DNA from: Dipylidium caninum
Lineage: Eukaryota > Platyhelminthes > Cestoda > Cyclophyllidea > Dipylidiidae
Direction of reading: 5' to 3'
Assembly: GCA_017562135.1 (NCBI GenBank)
Contig: QEYB01000466.1
Location: 124,001-188,000, forward strand
DNA length: 64,000 nt
This document shows, piece after piece, positions 1 through 11,757 of this stretch. Made by a program: the position numbers and the translations under genes. Positions within the stretch are counted from its first letter, which is position 1. The number at the start of each line of letters is the position of its first letter. Under the pieces are notes generated by a model. The model was given only the letters and a program-made list of their open reading frames with translations, did not search any database and was not told the origin of the DNA.

Positions 1-1250
1 GTAAGATTTAACCGCTTTCAAGAAAGGGACTTATATAAAGCGAAATGCTTCAAAAGCACTCATTTGGAGGAGAAGTATGCCTAGTATGAGTGACACATTA
101 CCCGATGTGTTGATATAGGAAAAGTACAAGGGTAAGCCGAGATTGGAGAACATTCCCATGAATTGAAACAACCAATAACGGCAATAATATTTAGCTAATT
201 TTTTGAGATATTACAATGGTAAACTTACGAAGGTTTAAAACAAAGGGAACATGTCATTTGGTGCGAAACAAATTTCAAGTCAGTAGTTAATTCGCACGTT
301 TTAGAACTAATAGAAAACTGACTCGACTGTACTGATGGAGAACTAACAGAAGAACTGAAATAGTATCGAGAGAAACGGAAGCACTACCAAGGCACCGGTC
401 GAAAAAAGTTCCTAAGCAAATAAATGCCTTGAAGATCCAAATATTACGAAATAGGAAAAACCAAGGCCATCACTGACATATCATAGCCCATTATGTATAC
501 CAAAAAAACGGAAGGAATCATCTAAAAATAACAATTTCTCTCTGGGAATCAATTTTGGAAAGTATCCCAGGAAACGTGAAAGATGTTTTAGAAGACCAAG
601 CGATCGAAAAATAATGGAAAACACAATAGAGCTCAAGATGTTTTTCAGTACTTCCCACCTGCCGACCGTTTGGAGATAATTAAGAAATAGGCCAATTTCC
701 AAGTAACCTCTGAACAATGGAAAAAGTAAACGACTGGTATGCAAGCAATGGTCATGTCAAAACGGTCTCAATACTTCAATGTCAGAGCCACATCTCTGGT
801 CGAGTGTGGCACGGTTCTAATACATTGGGCAAAAGATGGTATTAAGATACGTTAAATAAGGCCATAGAAGTAATAAAAGTCTTGATGCGAGATCCGAGGT
901 AAGCGACGAAAAATGGAGAAACAAATGTATAAGGAGTGATTAGTGGGATCAGTCAATAAAACCCTCCTCTAATCCCCGAATAAGGCAAAAGAGTAGGTTG
1001 TAATGCGCGGGCCAATATGGGATGGAGAGAAAACTAAGACGTATATGCTAATTAGACGTTAGTTGAAAAAGTTTATGGTGGTAAACAGCGTGATCGTTTA
1101 TCAAACCACGAACCTCAGTCGCTAGAATCCATGTAAACGGGAGGTAGACGCGCGCTATTCTCCTTATTTATACGCGTAGCGAGAGTTACATGGGAAAAAA
1201 ATGAATTCCATGTTGCACATAATGGAGAGGAAGTCGTCAAGACAACTCAC
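1..1250. other. AT-rich non-coding left end
   Basis: I see no supported exon here. Short open frames exist on both strands, but none has a recognisable domain or convincing splice flanks. The stretch lies directly downstream, on the minus strand, of a good splice donor at 1250-1241, so it is most simply the first intron of the gene that starts at 1456. A later exon of that gene could be hidden here, but I could not identify one. Confidence 0.5.
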
Positions 1251-1456
1251 CTCGAATAGGCACCTTGAGTGCCAGCGCTGCCTGAAGCAGCAGCAACTAA
1301 ACGACCAATTCCAGTCGTAGTAGTTGTTGTTGTGGCACCAGGAGTGCTCGAAACACCTCCAAGAACCCATCCACTTCCGCTGCCACTGCCACCATTACCG
1401 TTACCTCCTTTGCTCAATTCCACATCATCTAAACCGTCATATAGACTAGAGGCCAT
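1251..1456 (-). CDS. First coding exon of an unidentified gene (possible SPF45/RBM17-like N-terminus)
   Basis: This exon begins with ATG at 1456, two bases after a strong acceptor (a T-rich tract then TTTTTTAG), and ends at a GTGAGT donor in phase 2. It encodes 68 residues: an N-terminal SLYDGLDD segment, then a Gly/Ser-rich linker containing SGSGSGW, a run of seven Thr, and an Ala/Ser-rich end. The opening resembles the SLYDDLG-type start of the splicing factor SPF45 (RBM17), which also has a conserved Trp shortly after. That similarity is short and comes from memory. The G-patch and RRM domains that would prove it are not in the window. The exon could instead be an extra 3' exon of the nischarin gene, but nischarin has its own stop at 1831 and this exon starts with Met, so a separate gene is favoured. 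Confidence 0.5.
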
Positions 1457-1830
1457 AGCTAAAAAATAAAAACAGGATCAGCACAGAGCAAATACGAAGA
1501 TGAAACAATAGCAGACCCTCAATTGTGACAAAAGAGAAACAGTTCAGGTGGTTTTTTTATAGCAAAGATAAGGATGGGTTTTGGTAATACAAGAAGATAG
1601 AATCAGCACAGAGATCAAACTTGACAGAAATGTTAGAACCGGGGATGTGGAAATATGAAAGAAAACGGAATTTTAGATGATCAATCCAAAGTCATGTAAA
1701 CGATCCATTTGAGATGATATCTGTGACCGGAGATTCTAGCAAGTTTTGACACCCCCAAGTTCCCGTATTCGGGTCGTCGAAGGAAGAAATCCGTATTTTT
1801 GAATCATCTTTAGGTGAAGACGGGTGAAGA
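1457..1830. other. Intergenic spacer between nischarin stop and next gene
   Basis: About 375 bases with no coding signal. I found no AATAAA or ATTAAA on the minus strand here, so the nischarin 3' end has no obvious poly(A) signal before the next gene's acceptor. This fits, but does not prove, co-transcription of the two genes. Confidence 0.5.
1459..1476 (-). promoter_or_regulatory. Splice acceptor 2 nt before a start codon (candidate trans-splice site)
   Basis: On the minus strand a T-rich tract ends in AG two bases before the ATG at 1456. Acceptors this close to the start codon are typical of spliced-leader addition in flatworms, but an ordinary 5'-UTR intron would look the same. Confidence 0.45.
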
Positions 1831-4800
1831 TTACAATCCCGTTTTAAAATCGCTAGGAGATGCATCAAATTCCGAATCCGGTTGTTCTCCAAAGGATTGT
1901 TCTTCGGACGACAAAGATCCAGACTCTCGAACTTCGTATGGCTGTTTGGAGGGATTCTGATCCGCCGATTCATCGGTATTAGAGAGCATTTGATAAGTAT
2001 CCAACGCACTTGACACATTTTCTGTCAACCTATTTGCCTCAATTTTAGTCAACATTTCTGATTCAGATGGATACGTGGGATTAGAAGAATTCTCGTGGTC
2101 TTCTTCCCTACCGGATTGTATTATAGGCTCTACTGACCCCGACGCCAACTCCAATTTTTTATTACCAGAGGAATGTTGGTTGGGAGAACTGGTAAAACAA
2201 GGGGCTTGAAAAATGTTTGAGCAATCACTTTTGCTTTCAATTTCCCCATTGTTAATGCTATCTTCTGAGCAATTTGACTCATTTTGCGAGGATAAAGGTA
2301 ATGCTATATCCTCTTTAAGTTCTTCTGCTGACTGCTCAGCCGGCGAATAGTCTTGAACACTCGAGTAAAAATCAACTGTCAGGGCTTTTGATTCGGCCGA
2401 AGTGAAATGGCGAGGACTAGAAGACTTCTCGCTTAAATCATCATTAGAACAGCAGACCTCTTCGTGGTGAGCAGCTTTGGACTTATCCTCCAAAGAAGAA
2501 TGTTCGCTACGATCAGATGATTTTTGGTGAGCAACTAAAGAAGTCGATACACTTTCCTCCGAAGCACCTTGTGTGTCTTCTATCGGTCTACCTCCAACTA
2601 AATCTTGCTTGTCAACTGATTTTTCAGCATGCAAATAATTTTGTTCATCTTTTACGCACAACTCAACTTTACTGGCTTTCTCAATTGTCGACGCATTCGA
2701 CATGCCTGTGTTGCAATCTTGATGACTGGATGTCTTTGCTCTCTCCGTGACATCATCACAATTGCTGCTTTTTAAGATCAACTCCTCTCCTGAGTTTTGA
2801 GGCTGCTTTGAAGCATCTCGTTGTTGTACGTCCACACAAATTTCATCGTCCACCGAGGGAGAGCCTATAATGGACACATCAGATACGTCTTGAACAGGGT
2901 TGGGTCCATCAACTGCCACTTGTGCTTTAGGAGAGCTGGCCGTGAAGGCCGTGCAATTAATAGTATCCTTAAGTTGTGCAGGCAAAGCTTCTAAGTGTTT
3001 TCCAGAAACTTGAGAATTAGCAATTTCAGTTTCATTACAAACGTGGATTTGAACATTGACACAATCCTGTCGATTAGGCATTTCTTCAGACAAATATGTA
3101 GATGATGGCGCTGGAGCTTCGGAGTTTGAACAATTAAATGGAGATGCTTCAGAGACGACACCTCCTTTCATGAGAGCCCGATAGAGGTGAACGTTTTCGC
3201 AGTCCTTTGCGGTCACTCTTTGTCCATCCAGAACAATCTACAAAGTTTGTGTTAGCTTCCTCATAAAAAGGGCTTACCAACGGGAATCTTGGACCGAGAA
3301 TATCCAACGCATTTCGTCGATAGTAGGGATGATCGCAAATTGGATTTCCTACTAGCTCCAGCGAATTTAAATGTGGCAGTTCGCCCAAACAACCCAATGC
3401 CTCAAACTAAGAAACATACATAAAACAAGCTACTTTTAAAACACTAAGTAAAACATGCACAAGTCAACTCACAGATTCGATCTTGTTATTGGAGATATCA
3501 AGATGCTGGAGGCTGAGAAGGCCCTCCAGGAGTGAAGCTGAACGAAGTCCGTTGTTAGCAAGCACAAGAATCTGGACGTCACCAAGGCGTTCACGTAAAG
3601 GCTTTAAAGGCGCTTGGAGAGATTTGCGAGGCTCCGTGCTGGAGTCATAAGTTGCAGCGGAGGCGGCTAATACGAGGGCTTCCGGAAGGTCGACTTCTTC
3701 TTCGCAAACCTCGGCGAGAGAAGAATTGGCTTCTTCGCCGATATAGAGCTGATTGTCGGAAAGGTTAAGCACTCGCAGACGCGGCAGTGCCGTCAGTGAG
3801 GGGAGTTCAGTGAGAAGGTTGAAAGAGAGATTGAGAATCTCCACGTTCGGTAGAAGGACCTAAGAAAAACAGTGTGATAGTAAACCGGATATCGTAGATG
3901 CTTCCGTTAATAGAGGAGCTTGAACCAACAATGGTTTGATCGAGGAGATGAAGAAAGTTGTTGGAAAAATCGGCAATTTTGATTTGATCCCAGGGTAAGG
4001 TGGACACTGGGCTGTCACCGTAAACCCAGTTTCCATTACCGGCGGCAAACAGATCGCCCAACATTAGATTCTAAAAAAGGATATAGGAATTAATATTACC
4101 TCTTTGTACTGAATACCTCCGTCTACTTCGTGCTCTTGATGTATACATTCAATTGAGAGATGGCGAAGGCGTTATTAAAAGGCAATAATTTTATGCCAGG
4201 GAATTTGTAGGTCTGGTGGCATAAATGGAAATTACTGGGTTTGATAGACAGTAAAGTCAATAGAAACAACACCAAATGCAAGAAACTTTCATATCTTATT
4301 TTTAATTTCACTAAGATATGCACACGAGAAGCAAAAATTTAACCCCCTCCCGAATGAGGAAACACTATTGAGGAAAATTAGATTTTTGATATCTCACCTT
4401 GAGGTTTTTTAGGCTGTGATGAACGACCAAATGGGTGACTGTGGTTTTTATGTGTTCGAAGCCGCGCATGCGAGCTATATCCACATTATTCAACTAAAAG
4501 ACATAAAATTGTCTCTAATGATGCAGATCAAACATCACTAAACATAATACATCAGATACTCGGTATTCCATGAGAAAAAGCGAAAAAACCAATCAAAATG
4601 ATATTTGGTATATCTAATTAAATACGGTTACGATTTCGCCAAATTAACTAATTTGACATTTTTTGCATTTGTAAGCCCTCCACCACAACGCAGTTTTCAT
4701 AAAATCACTTTAGTATCCTTAATTTTGCTTTTGATATCAAGCGCTGAGCGGTGGCTTCAAAGTTAAGGATCGTGATAAATTGAAATTACACAAATTTCAT

Positions 4801-7800
4801 CATATTTTCGGCAAACTAATTCAGAAAGGTATGATGACAATGATGACTTTCTTACCAAATAGTTAATATCAAGGGTAACTCACTTCTAGATAGGTCAAAT
4901 TTTCAAATGGTGACAAGTCAAAATTCAGGTTGTTTATGGCAATATTGCTCTTGTGTATCTTCTCCAGTGATCCAAAAAGCTACAAGACAAAAAAACTGTC
5001 AACTACCTCCGTAGTTTAGGATATCACGTTGTCTAAACGCTTGACCACAAACGGTCATGAACGCTTAAATAACACAGCAAGTTAACGAGTCTGTTGGATG
5101 GAGAGTTCTGCCTTCCCGAAAGTAGTGGATTTGATGTAAAATTTTAAAATTCATCAAAAGGCGTAATTAATCATGAGTTAGGATCACTTATGTCCCCAAA
5201 GAAGGTGGGTTCAAGCGAGTGGGAGTGATTTTACTAATAGCGGAAGAAAATTCTGGCTAAAGTGAAATATACACGTACACAATAGTGGGAAAGTGAATCA
5301 AAAGTCGAAAGTTTGCGCCTACTTTAAGTTTTCCGATCTGAGAAATAAACTTCACCACGTGTCCGAAATTCTCGTCTGTTCTGTTGTATACTGAAAAAAT
5401 TGAGGAACTTAACCATAACTTTCAAAAATAATAACGAGAAAAGAAAGGGAAGCTCCTTCACTACTGACTCAAAACTTACTCTACTTACTATGAAAATTAA
5501 TGCGCTTCCCTGTTAATAAGGCAGGAACACATGTTAAAGATGAGAATTTGGACTTTTATTAGTTTTTTTTTGACGCACTTTAAGAAGTTTCTAAACGAAA
5601 AGATACCTAATTCCAAGTGTAATCTTGAGATTTGGCTGAGTTAAATCAAACCTAAATGCTTTTATACTGTTACAAGGGCTTTAGGAAGTGGTAGACTTCT
5701 AAAATTGTCGTCAAAAATAACATAAAATTTTACAAAAATGAACAAAACTAATTACGTATTTAAATTAAATATATTTTCACAACAGGGGGATTAAGGAAAC
5801 CTGTTACTACTAAAACAGAGTATCAACAGGCTTACTGAGAGAAGAGTTCTGTGAATATAGAAGAAAGCAAGAAATCCCTTAGAAGCCCATGACTTGAAGC
5901 ATATAATAATCCCTTACGATTTTGAGGAACGGGTGAGGCCATCCGTCTGTTGACCGCACTCAACTGATGCACATTCATCACGAAGACACTCCCGGAGGCC
6001 AACAGCCGCTCGCCTGACGGAGGGACAATGAATTATGTTGGAAATTATATCAAATCAAAAACAAAATTCTAAACAGTTTGTACAAATAACGTCTTCTTAT
6101 GAAAAAAAATATGAGGTCGGACAAATGCGAAACCTTTTCACTCCATAAACTCGCACATTATATTAAACAGGGCCTTTTTCTCAAAATGAAAGAAGGACAT
6201 CTAGGCAAGGAAATGTCAGTTGAATAAATAATGGAAAAAGTGACGGGTGGTATTCACATCAAATCATTTATTTACAACTTCTTATCAATAGGTATGTGCG
6301 AATAAGAATTCAGTCCCTTGCGCAGCAAGATTAATCACTCCACGTTTCATTAATAATCTGTTTTTTCACTTCCAATAAATTCTAAAATATGCGCTTATGA
6401 GATTTATAACCATGATGTGAAGTTTCTTCGAAGGTTTGAGCGCATATAAGGATCGGCTAAAAGCAGAAAGCTGCGTCAGGGGCGTGGCAAAAGTAGCCGA
6501 GGTAGATATGAATCAATGAGAGTTGCACAATACGCTGTTTAATGTACTGGTGGAATATTTATTAGGCCATAGCATACTCCGTCTGTAGGATATTTGTTCG
6601 TGTATCCGAGTGCATCTTAGTGATGTCAATTCAATGGACTAAAAACTATCGCATTGTAAAAAGATAAATAATAACGCTTTCAGAGATTACATCAATGAAA
6701 GAAATGTGGAACAAACATAAAAATGTTCAGCAGGTGTAGGAAGATCCACCAGACTCGTTCTACAATAAGCCTCCATGTTGAAAAGTCTGTGGAGTAGGGT
6801 GCCACCGTCGTGTGTCGATGTATTTAAGTGATTCATCCTATCAATTTGCACATCGCATAGAAAGTAAAAAATGGCCAAAATTTGATAACCCCCATTTAAG
6901 TTGCGTCTCTCTAATACCGCATAAATTTGGATAGACTGGGATAGAGCGAATAGTTAGGTAAACAGGCAAAAAATTGACTGACGACGAACAAATGGAAAGA
7001 GAATAGTAGACTAGTTGAAAGATGGAAGAAAATTAGGATATTATAACAGAATATGTCTGCCATGGCAGTGCGGTAAGATGCCTCCTATTTCATCGCACAA
7101 GTGCAGGCAAAAGAATTCGCTCTTGGAATTTGCGATGAAAGCCTTAAAATATGTTATTTTCGCCTTCTCATTCTCAACCCTCTCTGCCGACACCTAAGTG
7201 TCTACCTGTAACAATAGTACAACAGGGAACAATGCAAGTCTCCTTTTTCTTTCACTAATAGCTTTTTTTCCGTCAAAAGGAACAACAACAGGATTTCGGG
7301 GTTAGCGCCATCAGAGCCACGATAACTCGCAATACAGGAGAGGTGTCGATGAGAAATCGTACGCATTAAATTCATCTCGATTCATATAGTAAAAATCGCA
7401 AGAATTTGAAAAAATTTTAACAGGATGCAATCATGAGTCGCGGTCTAGGTCACTTTATGTTAATAGAAAATATGATAAATCAGGGGCAGCTCACAGTAGT
7501 CATTCAAGCCAGGGAAAATAAACTAAGCTGTTAAACGTGAGATTGTGCAATTGTAGAGCACAACAATAAACACTCTTGATGAAAAAACAACGGTTCCCCC
7601 AGAAATAAACAATAATAACATCGAGTAGAACTAGCAACGCGGGCGGTTACCTTGGCCCAAGTAAACTTGTAGCCCAATTGCCGGGAATTAAATGCCTGTC
7701 GTAGATGGGAACCAAGTTATCTTGACAGTTCAGTGCCGATTTTTTCAGACACCCGTAAAAAAAGGTTATTTGTCAATTGTGATGCCGAAAATCCCTTATT

Positions 7801-10800
7801 TACCAAGCCTTCGATAAGGCAGTGTGGCCAAGTAGCAGCCATTGCCAAATACGTTAATGCATCTACTACCAACTTTTGGTATGCGCGGCATGTTATGCAT
7901 CCATCACGGATAGTTAATTGGACCACATAGTGGCCAAGATTGGCAGTATTAAGATCAGTAAGATATACAAGATGCTTCTGATAATGAAAATGGGTAAATT
8001 AGTGTTAGTGCACGAAGAGTAATTGAAGTAGGCGACAGAAATGGGGAAATCGGCACTATATTGGAATGGAAGATGTTTACTTCGACGGTGGGTTACTTTT
8101 GACAGTATTAGCAGAAGTATTACCTTCGATAACCTCTCCTACTGTTCCAAAAAAGATTAACAGTAAAGTATAAAGACAAGGAGATAACTTGCTCACCATC
8201 ATTAGCCAACTGCCGAGCCAAACAATTTGTTATTCCATGAACATCCTAAAAGGGAGGAGATGGTGCTCTGAAAACTAACAAGGAATGAATTTGAAAAGGA
8301 GGCAGTGATTTGACAGATATTTCGACATTACTTTAAAGAATCATAAAAGAGTTAAAGCGAGCTTACGTAGATTACGTTTTATGATAGGGGTTAAGAAAAA
8401 GTTCACGTCAATATACCCAAAAAAGTCTCCCTCCTACCCCTCACAATGTTGTTCGTTTGAAGCCTGGGAAATGGAGGTGAATGCATGTGCGTATGTGTGT
8501 GCTAATCGAATGGGTTCAGGATGCTATGACCACAAAAGGGAATTTAGTCTGCGCATTGCCCAAATACCCTTTAGAGAGATGTCATCCAGTACAAACGGAG
8601 AGGAATTACTAATAGGCCAGAACGATTAATTTCCCTGTTGATTAAAAAAAGCAACAAACAAGCAGGAGTCATTATGAAGAAAATTCAGAGGTCATAGAGA
8701 AACGAGGACAGGACTATATGGCTCAAATTAATCCACGGTCAAAAATGAGACTAACAAGATGGTTGCTGTGATTGCTTTCGATGATAACCTCTTTGCCTGA
8801 AACCAATTTTAAGAGCATACAGTGTACAAATTTGGATTGCTGAGAAACTCTCCCTTATCAAACTGGTTATTCCGACGGGAGTTTTCATTGGGAATCGTAA
8901 AAAAAAGTACGAGGTTAAACTCACATATCTTTCCCAATCGATGAATTCTGCAAGAGGTGGCGGAGGAAGAGTGTAGTAGGAGAGAAGACTATTAAGATAC
9001 GTCTCTAGTTCGAGACTTCGTTGTTGTACAAATGCAGGAGAGAGATTGTTGAAAAATTTCTTGCCTGGGAAATCGGCTACCTGATCCTCCGGAAGGCCGT
9101 ATTTAGATTGCAGCTGCAAATCGACAGTAAAAAGGAATTACTTAAATCCTTTTCTCGTACTTACGGCCGAATTTGAGCAATGAGCGGGACGGTGACATTC
9201 CTTCCAGTAAATTTGACCATGAATTGATTATATTCAAGCAACTCATAATCCGTTTATAAAAAGTTTTAAAAGAAATTGCTCATTTGCTGGACAGATAATG
9301 GACTAAACCATTTGCACTTACGATGCACTGCAATTTATTTTTCTCTCTTTACTGTGGCATGCCATGACCCAATCCTGCCCTTCCTTAAATATATTTAATG
9401 CGGTTCAAAATAATCAAAAGGAGAGCCGGCATGAAATGCAGTAATTATGACATACGCATGGTAAAATCTTCTGTTCGCAACTATGTATGAAAACTGCCAG
9501 ACAGACAGAGATGCTAAAAAAGGGACTGCTCGGGATACATACTCACATAAGACAAGTATCTCTTAGAAAAAATAACTGTGCACCTATACGAGACAATGAA
9601 TCATCCGAGGCAACGTGAACGAAATAATAACACAATAATAAACACGAGTGCGCCATACAAAACTAAAGACAGAAGAGGCCAGTAACCCTGAAATGCTTGC
9701 TTTATACAAGCACTTTTCTTCCTGAAACTGGGATTCTGAACAGCAATCAGATCGGCATAACTCGATTCGACAGACTGTGTATAAAGTGAGTTGCGCAAAA
9801 AGAATATTTGACGCAGGCATTACCTACTGAAGCTTCGGTGGTATACTGTGGATAAATGCATTTTGTCACTAGGTAGACGAGGTTATTGAGTAGGGATCGG
9901 ACAATCCCAATTCCGGAAATTTTTACACACACAAGACAGTTGCGAAATACTTAAGAAGTGCGACCAAAAAAATTTAATACTTTCCTCAAATGGCAAATAT
10001 TTTGTTTGGAACGAGATGCTGTTATGAAGAACTGCTTAATTAAAAGATTTTTCCATCCCAATATGTGAAGTGGAACTGGTTGTAAATAGAAACATCATTA
10101 CGGGAGAACAGACTGGCGAAAGAAATGACAAAAAACCTACATTTTTCCGAAGGCTCCTGAACTCGCGATACCTTCTGGTGACACACCACGTGTAACCCTT
10201 TGGATGTTTCAACTGGATGTCGTATTCCTAAGGCCATGTAAAAAAAGATGTGATCATGTAAAGTGTGCTTTGAAAATCAGCCCTAGAAAAACGGTTTCAG
10301 AAAGTGTAGAATCACATTTTTGCATTAATTAAAGCAATATACTCCCGAGCACAAAAGTATAGTAAGAAATTTAAAAGCAGCAAAATCACATCAAGAGGTG
10401 GACGTGTAAAAACAGGCGAAAAATAGCTGGTTATCCGATGAGATCAAGAACTGATATATTGGCAAAGAAACCGAAGACAATACCAAGGTGTAGAATACAT
10501 TTATGGAAATTCTAAGTTATACAAGAAGGCATTATAGAGTAGAATATTTCGTGTGAAAAAAAGTCACCACCCAACCCAAATTGTAAAAGTAATTTAAGTG
10601 CCATATTATTACAGTTCACGTCTACAAAAATACTGAAATGATATTATAACTTGTCACTTCTATACACCTTATTCCACCTACTGCGCAGCAAGTATTATTA
10701 AGAGACCCAAATAACAATGTTGGTCGCGACGCCCGATTAGTGGATTAATGAATAAATACGCGATTTCTGAGCAATGTTCAAAGCCTTATTGAAAAGGTGA

Positions 10801-11206
10801 TCTTATAAATCAACGTCCGTAGTCGGAGGGTAAAAAGCGATAGCCTACTTCAACCATTAAATGAAGCCTACAAGGTTAAACCCGGTAGAAAAAACAAGAC
10901 TAAACAAGTGTCCTGGTCCATTATCCTGGGTTTTACGGGGTTAACAGTGTTATTCGCATATTGAAGGTTTAGACAAAAACACCACTTTTAAAACCAGGAA
11001 GCCTGTACGAAAATAAAGTAACTAAATTTCAAAAAGTGACTAAATTAATCTGTTGAACTTCCTATATTTGGTCGGCTTACCACATGATCACTCAACATAC
11101 ACCGCTGGATAACCGCTGTAAGACATCCACAGCCCACCTTCACTGTCCCGTCTTCATTTAGGATGGAATTATTTGGAGTCGATTCGATTTGGAGGCAATC
11201 AACCAT
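1831..11206 (-). CDS. NISCH: Nischarin homologue (PX domain + leucine-rich repeats), 12 exons, about 956 aa
   Basis: Exons on the minus strand are 11206-11081, 10227-10141, 9113-8925, 8245-8197, 6013-5918, 5390-5323, 4979-4884, 4493-4398, 4070-3930, 3859-3473, 3406-3278 and 3237-1831. All join in phase. Residues 30-134 form a PX domain: the phosphoinositide-binding RRYREF is at 60-65, FPGKKFF follows, and the second basic position is in FVQQRSLELETYL. A linker with GERLLASGSVF corresponds to the GEQLLGAGEVF region of vertebrate nischarin. Leucine-rich repeats fill about 225-490, with an LRR-cap-like IVLDGQRV. Residues about 500-956 are an acidic Ser/Glu-rich tail without a known domain. Nischarin is an endosomal PI3P-binding scaffold acting on integrin, Rac/PAK and LKB1 signalling; vertebrate forms are longer (about 1500 aa). 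The intron 9 donor (GTTGGT, 3929) is weak, so exon 9 may end a few codons differently. The start ATG at 11206 lies 10 nt after an acceptor. STK11IP is the nearest alternative, but it lacks PX. Confidence 0.92.
9601..9949 (-). CDS. Possible nested two-exon small membrane protein inside nischarin intron 2
   Basis: Two open segments on the minus strand, 9949-9828 and 9774-9601, join in phase 0 across a 53-nt intron (donor GTAGGT, acceptor TTTATACACAG). The second ends in a clear hydrophobic segment (LLSLVLYGALVFIIVLLF) followed by a short basic tail and TGA, like a C-terminally anchored protein. I do not recognise the family. No start codon was fixed, since the upstream limit is only a weak AG at 9950. 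It lies wholly between nischarin exons 2 and 3 on the same strand. It may be a chance open frame, because AT-rich DNA easily gives hydrophobic codons. Confidence 0.25.
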
Positions 11207-11757
11207 GAAGCGACCGCTATGGCAAAAAAAACCGCCCGATATTGAGCAAGCATACGAAAAAATAATTTGACACTGATGATGAGTACATAGGACTACAACA
11301 AAATGCGTGTTTTTATGGTATCACATCTGATAATTATAAGCTGAGGTTCAATTGACAGCAAAACACCCTCCAGTAAAAAAAATGCAACACTCCGAGGAAA
11401 AATAAGGAGAGCTTTCATTGATAAAAATGCATTTCTGCTCGTTTTTATACAAGGCAATATGCCGAACAGCAGGGGATTCACTATCTGCCCGACTTCCTTC
11501 TGAGTTGTCAAGCCAAAGGAAATATTAAGGAGAGGATGCTCGAAGCAGAGAAAAGGGGAGAGGTAGGTGGGAAATGAGGTTTAATTACATAAAAAAAGAA
11601 ACTAGAAAATAAAATGCAGATTTGGGGTAATTGAGGACATAGAACAGTGGAAAGAAGAATGGGTGAAGAACCTGACCCAATACATCCATGAACATGTGGG
11701 TGAGGAATATGGGGAATTCTTATCAATATGTACACATACGGGTATTGATGAGTGCTA
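11207..11757. other. Spacer between palmitoyltransferase stop and nischarin start
   Basis: About 550 bases without a supported gene. On the minus strand there is a variant poly(A) signal ATTAAA (plus-strand 11580-11585), 172 bases after the palmitoyltransferase stop codon. That could end its mRNA. The acceptor for nischarin lies at the far end of the spacer. Confidence 0.45.
11217..11230 (-). promoter_or_regulatory. T-tract splice acceptor 10 nt upstream of the nischarin ATG
   Basis: On the minus strand eight T are followed by GCCATAG, and the nischarin ATG lies 10 bases later. It is a good acceptor for either a 5'-UTR intron or spliced-leader addition. The next gene downstream has the same arrangement at 1459-1476. 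Confidence 0.45.

Noticed and set aside
1..9. GTAAGATTT at the very first base, like a plus-strand splice donor.
   Set aside because: The preceding exon would be outside the window, so nothing can be tested; the surrounding gene evidence is on the minus strand.
7717..7930. Overlapping open frames on both strands inside nischarin intron 4.
   Set aside because: No ATG-consistent start, no splice support and no recognisable domain on either strand.
8124..8141. An 18-nt microexon in nischarin that would read VGEVIEG, resembling the vertebrate linker.
   Set aside because: Exon 8245-8197 joins directly and in phase to 6013-5918, which gives a better match (GERLLASGSVF), so the microexon is unnecessary.
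9167..9240. A minus-strand segment with a donor (GTAAGTAC) encoding MVKFTGRNVTVPL, possible extra PX exon.
   Set aside because: The PX domain is continuous across exons 10227-10141 and 9113-8925; inserting this segment would interrupt it.
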